A stretch of 12,705 nt of DNA from Minisyncoccota bacterium (GTDB lineage Bacteria; Patescibacteriota; Minisyncoccia; UBA6257; HR35): the NCBI GenBank assembly GCA_938036275.1, contig CALHPI010000027.1:1-12705 (forward strand), read 5' to 3'. Shown piece after piece: positions 1-5,497 of this stretch. Each line of letters starts with the position of its first letter. The first letter of the stretch is position 1. The notes beneath the pieces were generated by a model. It had not been told where the DNA came from and searched no databases. It worked only from the letters and a program-made list of their open reading frames with translations. Position numbers and translations under genes: made by a program.

Positions 1-2
1 TT

Positions 3-170
3 GTCAAAAATTATTTTTTGGTCAAATATCTGTTCACTACTCTAGTCAATTTTAGTCTTTTCCCGATTGTTGGTCTACCCGTACCTTTTCTTAGTTATGG
101 CGGTTCTCATCTAATTTTTGATCTTTGGCTTTTAGGTATCACTTTGTCTTTGACTAAAGAAAGGGTATAA
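3..170 (+). CDS. FtsW/RodA/SpoVE-family glycosyltransferase, C-terminal end (partial)
   Basis: The frame is open from the left edge and ends at TAA 168-170, giving the last 55 residues of a protein whose start lies outside the window. It contains LPVPFLSYGGS, the hallmark segment of SEDS proteins (family consensus G-x-P-LPF-x-SYGGS), preceded by a hydrophobic stretch with VNFSLFPIVG that corresponds to the usual NIG...LLPVTG segment. A last hydrophobic helix and a short charged tail (LTKERV) follow. SEDS proteins are polytopic membrane glycosyltransferases that polymerise lipid II at the septum (FtsW) or sidewall (RodA). The tail alone does not show which. The -10 box of the next gene overlaps this stop codon, so the following gene may have its own promoter. 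Confidence 0.85.
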   Translation, partial: VKNYFLVKYLFTTLVNFSLFPIVGLPVPFLSYGGSHLIFDLWLLGITLSLTKERV

Positions 171-171
171 T
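144..171 (+). promoter_or_regulatory. Promoter predicted to give a leaderless mRNA for the YkuK-like gene
   Basis: A perfect TATAAT lies at 166-171 and TTGTCT at 144-149 is a fair -35 match, with a 16-nt spacer. A start of transcription about 7 nt past the -10 box falls on the ATG at 179, leaving no room for a ribosome binding site. The -10 box overlaps the stop codon of the SEDS gene. Motif positions are seen; transcription is inferred. Confidence 0.5.
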
Positions 172-178
172 ATAAATA

Positions 179-652
179 ATGCTAGGAGAATTTAAAAAAG
201 CTAATGGCGAAAGATTGAATAAAGCTCAACTTATCAAAGAAATTGAGGATTTTATTTTAACTGATAAAAAATATCCCTATCGTATTTTAGTTGGCACTGA
301 TTCTGAATATTTCGATCATCATATTGATTTTGTAACAGTTATTGTTGTGCATCGAGTTGGTTATGGAGCCAAATATTTTTGGCGAAGACAGATAGTTAAT
401 TCTAAATTTAGTTTATATGAACGGTTATGGCAGGAAGCTCTTCTGAGTTTAAATATCAGTCAAGAGCTTTTAAGAATTTTAACAGATAAAAATTTAGATT
501 TTCGTTTTGAGGTTCATTTAGATTTAGGCACTCTTGGTAAAAGCTCATCATCTTTAAAAGAAATCATTAATTTAGTTAGGGGCTATGGCTTAGAAGTCAA
601 GATCAAACCCGAAGCCTATGCTGCGAGCAAAATTGCTGACCGACTTATTTAA
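179..652 (+). CDS. YkuK-like protein with ribonuclease H-like fold (DUF458)
   Basis: The 157-residue protein matches the YkuK/DUF458 RNase H-like family over its whole length. An early GTDSE (about residues 39-43) sits on the first strand, where RNase H-fold nucleases carry an acidic catalytic residue. A second acidic strand follows (HLDLGTLGKSS, about 113-123), and the end is KPEAYAASKIADRLI, close to the family KPDSYAAS-x-ADR ending. These Asp positions could bind metal, but the substrate is unknown even in Bacillus. The ATG at 179 is the first in frame and sits just behind a TATAAT box with no Shine-Dalgarno sequence. The stop overlaps the stop of the convergent protease gene by 4 nt (TTAA). 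Family call is fairly sure; nuclease activity is unproven. Confidence 0.75.
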   Translation: MLGEFKKANGERLNKAQLIKEIEDFILTDKKYPYRILVGTDSEYFDHHIDFVTVIVVHRVGYGAKYFWRRQIVNSKFSLYERLWQEALLSLNISQELLRILTDKNLDFRFEVHLDLGTLGKSSSSLKEIINLVRGYGLEVKIKPEAYAASKIADRLI

Positions 653-1248
653 ATTTTTAATAACAAATTTTGAAAGAAATTAATTAAAAAATTTAAATAA
701 GGGAAGAAAAACCAGATAACAATAAAAATTAAGATAAAGCCATAAATTTCTAAATATTGATAAATTTCTAAAGGAACTTTTAAAAGTAAGAGTTTTGAAC
801 CATCCAAAGGTGGTAAAGGTAAAAGATTAAAAAAAGCTAAAAGCAAATTAATTCTGACAGCAAAAACTAAAATATCTTTTAAACTTTGGAATAAAATTGG
901 TTGTGTTAAAAACAAAAATTTGTAAAAAAAAGTAAAAACTATTGCTAAAAAAATATTACTCAGCGGTCCAGCTAAAGCAATTAAAATTGAATCACGTTGA
1001 GGATTTTTTAGATTATAAGGATTATAAGGAACAGGTTTAGCGTAACCAAAGAAAAAGCCGGTAGCTAAAAAAGTGAGTAAAGGTAAAAGAATTGTCCCAA
1101 AGGGGTCAAGATGAGAAATTGGATTCAAAGTTAGGCGGCCCTCGTATTTAGCTGTAGGATCACCTAACTTATAAGCAGCATAACCATGAGAAACCTCATG
1201 AAAAACTATGGCATAAAGTAAAATAATCAATGTTAAAATTATTTCCAT
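649..1248 (-). CDS. Site-2-type intramembrane zinc metalloprotease (peptidase M50)
   Basis: The 199-residue polytopic membrane protein is of the compact SpoIVFB/YwhC-like M50 type. The zinc motif HEVSH occupies residues 17-21 inside the first hydrophobic helix (His17, Glu18, His21). A conserved NPISHLDPFGT segment follows at about 42-52, and the third ligand motif is NLLPLPPLDG with Asp149. There is no PDZ domain. Such enzymes cleave transmembrane segments, often releasing membrane-tethered regulators; the substrate here is unknown. The start is tightly fixed, because the zinc motif is already at residue 17 and no other Met is near. The ATG lies one nucleotide behind the 3' end of tRNA-Ala, so the gene has no private promoter or leader and must be read through the tRNA. 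The stop overlaps the convergent YkuK-like gene by 4 nt. Confidence 0.9.
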   Translation of the reverse strand: MEIILTLIILLYAIVFHEVSHGYAAYKLGDPTAKYEGRLTLNPISHLDPFGTILLPLLTFLATGFFFGYAKPVPYNPYNLKNPQRDSILIALAGPLSNIFLAIVFTFFYKFLFLTQPILFQSLKDILVFAVRINLLLAFFNLLPLPPLDGSKLLLLKVPLEIYQYLEIYGFILIFIVIWFFFPYLNFLINFFQNLLLKI

Positions 1249-1249
1249 T

Positions 1250-1321
1250 TGGACCTAGAGGGAATCGAACCCTCAACTCCGCTATGCGATAGCGGTGTTT
1301 TGCCAATTAAACTATAGGCCC
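1250..1321 (-). tRNA. tRNA-Ala (anticodon CGC)
   Basis: Seventy-two nt fold as a complete cloverleaf on the minus strand. The acceptor stem is GGGCCTA/TAGGTCC and includes a G3:U70 pair, the classic alanine identity element. The D stem is GTTT/AAAC, the anticodon stem CCGCT/AGCGG with loop ATCGCAT (anticodon CGC, codon GCG), and the T arm GAGGG-TTCGATT-CCCTC. The discriminator is A and CCA is not encoded. The weak, A/T-rich D stem is slightly unusual. The M50 protease ATG begins two nt past the discriminator base, so tRNA and mRNA are almost certainly one transcript. Confidence 0.93.
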
Positions 1322-1325
1322 GGTT

Positions 1326-1357
1326 TAGCCCTTAGCCGTTAGGTGCTAGCCATTAGG
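1326..1357 (+). repeat. Short tandem-like repeats TAGCCnTTAG
   Basis: There are three imperfect copies of TAGCCnTTAG at 1326-1335, 1333-1342 and 1347-1356. The last two extend to TAGCCgTTAGG and TAGCCaTTAGG and are spaced 14 nt apart. They lie directly upstream of tRNA-Ala in the divergent spacer between the two tRNA genes. The function is unknown. They could be slippage products or a protein-binding site. Confidence 0.6.
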
Positions 1358-1360
1358 TTA

Positions 1361-1378
1361 TAGTATGATATAATTATA
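1361..1378. promoter_or_regulatory. Divergent -10 boxes between tRNA-Ala and tRNA-Cys
   Basis: On the plus strand, TG-A-TATAAT (1366-1374) is an extended -10 box facing tRNA-Cys. On the minus strand, TATAAT (1378 to 1373) faces tRNA-Ala and the M50 protease. The two boxes overlap within an A/T-only core. No clear -35 is visible on either side. Distances to the mature tRNA ends (about 50 nt each way) imply short 5' leaders that would be removed in maturation, presumably by RNase P. Confidence 0.4.
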
Positions 1379-1429
1379 TTACAAAAATTAAAGTTAGTCT
1401 TCAACTTCTAAAACCAAACTTCCGATAAT

Positions 1430-1501
1430 GGCCCGGTGACCGAGTGGTTAGGTGAGGGTCTGCAAAACCCTTTAACGGCGGTTCGAATCCGCCCCGGGCC
1501 T
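1430..1501 (+). tRNA. tRNA-Cys (anticodon GCA)
   Basis: Seventy-two nt fold as a full cloverleaf. The acceptor is GGCCCGG/CCGGGCC and perfectly paired. The short D stem is ACC/GGT with loop GAGTGGTTA. The anticodon stem is AGGGT/ACCCT with loop CTGCAAA (GCA), and the T arm is GGCGG-TTCGAAT-CCGCC. The discriminator is T (U73), as expected for cysteine tRNAs, and CCA is not encoded. The D arm with a mismatch at its base is also typical of bacterial tRNA-Cys. It lies 36 nt upstream of lepB, on the same strand. Confidence 0.95.
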
Positions 1502-1520
1502 TAAAAAACCTCTATTTTTA

Positions 1521-1529
1521 TGGTATAAT
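1521..1529 (+). promoter_or_regulatory. Extended -10 promoter of the lepB operon (leaderless)
   Basis: TGG-TATAAT gives an extended -10 element whose TATAAT (1524-1529) ends 8 nt before the lepB ATG at 1538. Transcription would begin at or within two bases of the start codon, so the operon mRNA should be leaderless at its 5' end. No convincing -35 is present, which fits an extended -10 promoter. Read-through from tRNA-Cys is an alternative source of transcription. Confidence 0.5.
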
Positions 1530-1537
1530 TAAAATTA

Positions 1538-2068
1538 ATGAAAAAGGAAATTCTCTTTGATTTTCTTGAGATTGTAATTTTATTTATTTTAGTTGTTTTG
1601 CCAATCAGAATTTTTTTATTAGAACCGTTTTTTGTCCGCGGTCAGAGTATGGAACCAAATTTTCATAACTTTGATTATTTAATTATTGATAAACTATCTT
1701 ATCGTTTTCGTGAGCCTCAAAGAAATGAAATAATTGTTTTCCATCCGCCTTTTGACAAAAAGGTTTATTACATTAAAAGAATTATTGGTTTGCCAGGGGA
1801 AAGACTTGTTATCAAAGAAGATAAAATTACTATTTTTAATAAAGAATATCCTCAAGGTTTTGTTTTAAAGGAAGATTATCTAAAAAATCACTATACTTCC
1901 GGTGCGATTGATATCACCCTTGGCCAAGATGAATATTTTGTTTTAGGTGATAATCGCGAGGTTAGTTATGATTCAAGAAAGTGGGGACCAGTGAAAAAAC
2001 AAGATATTGTTGGTAAGGTTATTTTACAAATTTCGCCAATTCGCTTAGTTCAAGCCCTGAATCGATGA
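1538..2068 (+). CDS. lepB: Signal peptidase I
   Basis: The 176-residue type I signal peptidase is a Ser/Lys-dyad protease that removes signal peptides from exported proteins at the outer face of the membrane. One N-terminal transmembrane helix (about 9-29) is followed by box B with the nucleophile in GQSMEP (Ser37), box D with the general base in YYIKRIIGLPGE (Lys80), and box E as VLGDNREVSYDSRKWG at about 135-150. Length is that of short Gram-positive-type enzymes, with no large insertions. It is first in a five-gene run in which each gene overlaps the next. The predicted -10 box ends 8 nt before the ATG and no Shine-Dalgarno sequence is present. The stop overlaps hisS by 4 nt (ATGA). Nearby export clients could include the HtrA protease and the DsbA-like protein, although both look like uncleaved anchors. 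Confidence 0.95.
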   Translation: MKKEILFDFLEIVILFILVVLPIRIFLLEPFFVRGQSMEPNFHNFDYLIIDKLSYRFREPQRNEIIVFHPPFDKKVYYIKRIIGLPGERLVIKEDKITIFNKEYPQGFVLKEDYLKNHYTSGAIDITLGQDEYFVLGDNREVSYDSRKWGPVKKQDIVGKVILQISPIRLVQALNR

Positions 2069-3333
2069 AGATCAAAGTTCAAAAACCAAGGGGAATGAAA
2101 GATATTGTTGGCGATGAAGCTAATTTTTATTTAAAAATAAAAGATTTAATAATTGACTTTTCCCTTTTAAACAATTTTAAATATATTGAAACACCAATTG
2201 TTGAGGATGAGAAAACTTTTACTTTGAGCTTAGGAGCAACTTCAGATGTTGTTGAAAAAGAAATGTTTTATATTAAAGGTAAAGAAAAAGGAGTAAATTA
2301 TGTTTTAAGACCTGAAGGGACAGCTGGCATTGTCCGGGCTTATTTTGAAAATGGAATGATTAGCTGGCCACAACCAGTAGCTTTGTTTTATTTTGGTAAA
2401 ATGTATCGTAAAGAAAGACCTCAACATGGTCGGCTCCGTGAACATACTCAGTGGGGTTTAGAGATTTTAAACTCTGAAGATCCCTTTGCTGATTTTTTTA
2501 TTATTTATAACTTTAATAAATTCTTAAAAAAATTGAAAGTTGAAAATTTTATTGTTAAATTGAACAGTCTTGGTTGTCCTCAGTGTCGGAAAAAATATAA
2601 AAGCAATTTAGTTAAATATTATCAAAAATACCAGAAAAAACTTTGCTCCGATTGTCAACGAAGGTTGAAAATAAACCCTTTAAGACTTTTAGACTGTAAA
2701 GATCCTAACGATCAAAAATATAAAGAAGCAGCCCCTAATATCTTAGACTATTTATGTAAATTTTGTAATATTCATTTTCAGAAAGTTTTAGAACTAATGG
2801 ACTATTTTAAAATCAATTATGAACTTGATAAAACTTTGGTCCGCGGTTTTGATTATTATTTACGAACAGTCTTTGAAATTTTTGTTGACGGTCATGATTT
2901 TGCTTTAGCCAGCGGTGGTCGTTATGATTTGGGTGAAGTAATTAGCAATTTGTCATTGCCATCAGTTGGTGGAGCTTTAGGTATTGAAAGATTAAAAGTT
3001 ATTCTTGATGAGCTTAAAATTTCTTTCAAACCTCAATTAGCCAAAATTTTTGTTGCTTTTGCCGGTGAAGAAACAAGGCCTAAGGCTTTTGAGGTTTACG
3101 AAGAGCTACAAAACAATAATTTCCACCCCCAAGCTAATTTTTTCAAAATAAGTTTAGCTAATCAACTTGAATATGCTAATAAACTTGGATTAAAATATAG
3201 TTTAATCTTAGGTTTTCAGGAATTAAGTCGGGAATCTATCATTTTAAAGGATATGGACTACGGCACCCAGGAAATTTTAAAATTAAAAAACCTAATTCAA
3301 GATTTAAAGAAAATTCTTAAAGATAAAAAATGA
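2065..3333 (+). CDS. hisS: Histidyl-tRNA synthetase
   Basis: The 422-residue class II synthetase charges tRNA-His. An N-terminal KPRGMKDIVG (7-16) leads into the catalytic core. Motif 2 is YRKERPQHGRLREHTQWG (about 114-131), and the HisRS-specific histidine-binding motif is LVRGFDYYLRTVFE (258-271, Arg260). ASGGRYD lies at 282-288, motif 3 as GGALGIERL at 302-310, and an anticodon-binding domain runs from about 325 to the end. The insertion domain carries CPQC (171-174), CSDC (194-197), DCK (Cys211) and CKFC (231-234), a cluster that could bind zinc. The FHQ of canonical motif 2 reads EHTQ here. It overlaps lepB by 4 nt (ATGA) upstream and the HIT gene by 4 nt downstream. Confidence 0.95.
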   Translation: MKIKVQKPRGMKDIVGDEANFYLKIKDLIIDFSLLNNFKYIETPIVEDEKTFTLSLGATSDVVEKEMFYIKGKEKGVNYVLRPEGTAGIVRAYFENGMISWPQPVALFYFGKMYRKERPQHGRLREHTQWGLEILNSEDPFADFFIIYNFNKFLKKLKVENFIVKLNSLGCPQCRKKYKSNLVKYYQKYQKKLCSDCQRRLKINPLRLLDCKDPNDQKYKEAAPNILDYLCKFCNIHFQKVLELMDYFKINYELDKTLVRGFDYYLRTVFEIFVDGHDFALASGGRYDLGEVISNLSLPSVGGALGIERLKVILDELKISFKPQLAKIFVAFAGEETRPKAFEVYEELQNNNFHPQANFFKISLANQLEYANKLGLKYSLILGFQELSRESIILKDMDYGTQEILKLKNLIQDLKKILKDKK

Positions 3334-3743
3334 GTGACTGTATTTTTTGTAAAATTGCTCAGGGAGAAATAAAAAGTTATGTTGTTAAAGAATCGTCAAA
3401 TTTTATAGCTGTTTTAGATATTCATCCCCATACCCCTGGTCATACCTTAGTTATACCCAAAGAGCATTTTGTTAATCTTAAAGAATTAAAACTTGAATTA
3501 GCTGAAGAATTCATTAAAATAATTCAAGAGGTTATGGTTCTTTTGGGGAAAGTTTTTATGACCACTGATTTTACTTTGGGTATTAATGAGGGACCATTAG
3601 CTGGTCAGGCAGTTTCTCATTTGCATTTTCATATTATGCCCCGTTTTAAAAATGACCACGGTGGTTCAATTCATTCAATTGTTTATAATCCTCCTCAAGA
3701 GTCGTTAGAAGAAATTTATCAAAAAATCAAAAATGAGAGTTAA
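3330..3743 (+). CDS. HIT-family hydrolase (Hint/HinT-like nucleotide phosphoramidase)
   Basis: This is a 137-residue histidine triad protein. The triad HLHFHIM lies at 97-103 (His97, His99, His101), preceded by the conserved NEGPLAGQAVSHLH region. An N-terminal CIFCKI (Cys4, Cys7) is the usual start of bacterial HIT proteins, and the IHPHTPGHTLVIPKEH segment (31-46) is also typical, with a possible zinc site built from the cysteines and histidines. The family hydrolyses nucleoside phosphoramidates and adenylated substrates, including aminoacyl-AMP. Its place directly behind hisS fits a house-cleaning role for aminoacyl-adenylates, though this is inference. It overlaps hisS by 4 nt and the bS21 gene by 11 nt. 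The exact substrate cannot be read from the sequence. Confidence 0.93.
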   Translation: MSDCIFCKIAQGEIKSYVVKESSNFIAVLDIHPHTPGHTLVIPKEHFVNLKELKLELAEEFIKIIQEVMVLLGKVFMTTDFTLGINEGPLAGQAVSHLHFHIMPRFKNDHGGSIHSIVYNPPQESLEEIYQKIKNES

Positions 3744-4014
3744 AGTTAAACGAGTGACCGGCGAATCAAAAAGTCAGTTTTTGAAAAGATTTTTAACACG
3801 ATTTAATCGTAGCGGTGTTGTTTTAGAGGTTAAATCAAAAATGTATCGGACCAAAAAACCAAATGAACGAAGAAAATGGGAAAGAAAAATGTATCGTCTT
3901 AAACTTCAGTATTTTATTAATAAAAAAATGAAAGAAGGCTGGCCTTTTAAAAAAGCTTATGAACTTGCCAAAAGATATATTAGCGAAATTAGATATCCAG
4001 GCAAAGAAGAATGA
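3733..4014 (+). CDS. rpsU: Small-subunit ribosomal protein bS21, extended form
   Basis: The 93-residue, very basic protein has an N-terminal 60 residues that follow bS21: a short strand VKVKRVTGES, the helix FLKRFLTRFNRSGVV, then KPNERRKWERKMYR, matching the family KPSEKRKRK block. bS21 sits on the 30S platform near the 3' end of 16S rRNA, close to the anti-Shine-Dalgarno region. Usual length is about 58-71 residues. Here a helical tail of roughly 30 residues follows (about 61-93, containing YFINKKMKEGWPFKKAYELA). The gene overlaps the HIT gene by 11 nt and ftsA by 4 nt. The family call rests on pattern similarity in a short protein, so some doubt remains. Confidence 0.75.
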   Translation: MRVKVKRVTGESKSQFLKRFLTRFNRSGVVLEVKSKMYRTKKPNERRKWERKMYRLKLQYFINKKMKEGWPFKKAYELAKRYISEIRYPGKEE

Positions 4015-5177
4015 AAGAAAAAATTTTTGCTGTTGATCTTGGTAGCAAGCTTTTAAAAATAATTGTTGCTGAAGAAGATGAAAGCGGTAAAATAATCATT
4101 CTCACTAAAATCTCAAAACACCTTGATTCTTTCAATGACGGCGAAATAATTGATCAAGAAAGTTTTATTGAAGAAGTCTTAAAGCCTATTAAAGAAATTA
4201 CTTACCAAATAAATAGCCCACCTAACAATCTTCTTCTTTCTTTTTCAGCTCCTTATTTTACTTTTCAGAGAACTAAAAACAAGATTTCGGTAAGCGAAAG
4301 ATATGTAACCGATGAGGATATTAACAAATGCCTTTTAATTGCCAAAGCTTCCTTAGCTTCAGGTAATTATGAAGTTTTATTTGAAGAGCCAATTGCTTAT
4401 TTTCTTGATGGTACTAATATTAAGGTTCGTGATCCCTTAGGTATGGAGGCTCGTACTTTGGAAGTTGATTTTTTTGTTATTCAAGGTTTAAAATCAGCTT
4501 TAGCTAAAATAAAAGATTTTTTTGAGAAAAATGAATTAAAAATTAGTTTGATTTTACCTAATCCTTTACCAGCCAGTTTGATTATTTTTTCGAAAAAAGA
4601 AAAAGAACAGGGAGTAATTTTAGTTGATTTTGGTTATCGACTTTTTAATCTTAGCGTTTTTCAAGAAGGTAAATTAAATTTTTATCACAACTCCCGATTT
4701 GGTGTTGGTGATCTTTTCGAGGATTTAGCTATCGATTTTGGACTAAGCGTTGAAGAAGTCAGGAATTTTTTTGAGGAAATTAAAAATTTAGATGATAAGA
4801 AAAAAAAGTTAGCTATAAAATTTGGTAAACAAAAAATCAGTTATCCCCATTTAGTTAAGTTGATTGAAAAAAAATTTAATTTATATTGGAAGAAAAATGG
4901 TCTTGCTGATCTTTTTAAAAAAATTAGAGAAAATTATCGTTTACCTGGTGGAGTTTATTTAATTGGTGGCGGCTCTTATTTACCTGAAATTGATAATATT
5001 TTCAAAAAGCACGCCGGTTATTTAACAAAATTAGAAGCTGATATTTATAAAAATTTAGAAAAAGAAGAAAGAATTTATTTGAATGCTTTAGGCTCAATTT
5101 ATTATTATCAAAAATTGGGCAGTCAAAAAAGTTTTTGGGAGAATCTTTTAGATCTTTTCCGCGGGTTTTTTCGTTAA
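4011..5177 (+). CDS. ftsA: FtsA-like actin-family divisome protein
   Basis: The 388-residue protein has an actin/ASKHA fold. Phosphate-1 motif is AVDLGSK (7-13). A 1C-like domain contains EEPIAYFLDG and DPLGMEARTLEVDF (about 125-154), which follows the FtsA pattern P-x-x-Y-x-x-DG...P-x-GM-x-x-x-x-LEV. Phosphate-2 is LVDFGYR (204-210), and the adenosine motif is GGVYLIGGGSYLP (313-325). The last residues (FWENLLDLFRGFFR) form an amphipathic helix like the membrane-targeting sequence of FtsA. FtsA tethers FtsZ to the membrane. Phosphate-2 is degenerate: the usual DIGGGTT reads DFGYRLF, so ATP handling may differ. No ftsZ is in the window; the gene ends the lepB operon and its stop overlaps a convergent gene by 4 nt. 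PilM is the main alternative, disfavoured by the 1C motif and C-terminal helix. Confidence 0.75.
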   Translation: MKEKIFAVDLGSKLLKIIVAEEDESGKIIILTKISKHLDSFNDGEIIDQESFIEEVLKPIKEITYQINSPPNNLLLSFSAPYFTFQRTKNKISVSERYVTDEDINKCLLIAKASLASGNYEVLFEEPIAYFLDGTNIKVRDPLGMEARTLEVDFFVIQGLKSALAKIKDFFEKNELKISLILPNPLPASLIIFSKKEKEQGVILVDFGYRLFNLSVFQEGKLNFYHNSRFGVGDLFEDLAIDFGLSVEEVRNFFEEIKNLDDKKKKLAIKFGKQKISYPHLVKLIEKKFNLYWKKNGLADLFKKIRENYRLPGGVYLIGGGSYLPEIDNIFKKHAGYLTKLEADIYKNLEKEERIYLNALGSIYYYQKLGSQKSFWENLLDLFRGFFR

Positions 5178-5482
5178 ATAAAACCTTCTTTTTTAAGTTC
5201 AGTAATTATTTCGGAAGGAATGGGATTTTGCAAAGGAGATTTGCCCGGATAACGCCAAGCAGAAATTATTTTTAAACCAATTTGCGATTTTTGGATCATT
5301 GTCCAAATTTCCTGCTTCCAGTGATTCTTTTTCGGATTAACTGGTTTCATTAAAGCAATAGTCTGAGGAGCAATACCTTCCTCAACCCGATCTGGATTTT
5401 TGATTACTCTTAAAATTCGGTTCTTAGTCAAGTTATAGAATCTTAGTTTTTTCTCGGCGTGTTTCGTCCAAATTATTTTCAT
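5174..5482 (-). CDS. Small protein of unknown function, resembling DUF4258/BrnT/RelE-type toxins
   Basis: This is a 102-residue basic protein that I cannot name with confidence. The N-terminus MKIIWTKHAEKKLRFY followed by a helix LTKNRILRVIKNPDRVEE resembles the HA-x-x-R start and I-x-x-VI-x-NP helix of DUF4258 and BrnT-like small proteins. A later strand pair EIWTMIQ and LKIISAWRYPGKSP is in keeping with a RelE-like fold. If it is a toxin, no antitoxin is adjacent: the neighbours are ftsA (convergent, 4-nt overlap) and nifS (divergent, 15-nt spacer). It may therefore be a domesticated or non-toxin member. A perfect TATAAT (5495 to 5490) lies 7 nt before the ATG on this strand, so the mRNA is predicted leaderless. 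Confidence 0.6.
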   Translation of the reverse strand: MKIIWTKHAEKKLRFYNLTKNRILRVIKNPDRVEEGIAPQTIALMKPVNPKKNHWKQEIWTMIQKSQIGLKIISAWRYPGKSPLQNPIPSEIITELKKEGFI

Positions 5483-5483
5483 T

Positions 5484-5495
5484 TATAATATTATA
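5484..5495. promoter_or_regulatory. Back-to-back TATAAT palindrome: minimal bidirectional promoter
   Basis: TATAATATTATA is a perfect 12-bp palindrome consisting of one TATAAT on each strand (plus 5484-5489, minus 5495 to 5490). It fills most of the 15-nt spacer between two divergent start codons. The plus box ends 8 nt before the nifS ATG and the minus box 7 nt before the ATG of the small unknown gene, so both transcripts would be leaderless. Any -35 contacts must fall inside the coding sequence of the opposite gene. No good -35 match is seen there. Confidence 0.5.
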
Positions 5496-5497
5496 TT

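Noticed and set aside
4011..5177. PilM of type IV pili as the identity of the actin-fold protein
   Set aside because: The 1C-domain motif and the amphipathic C-terminal helix are FtsA traits, and no pil genes are adjacent. It is kept only as an alternative.
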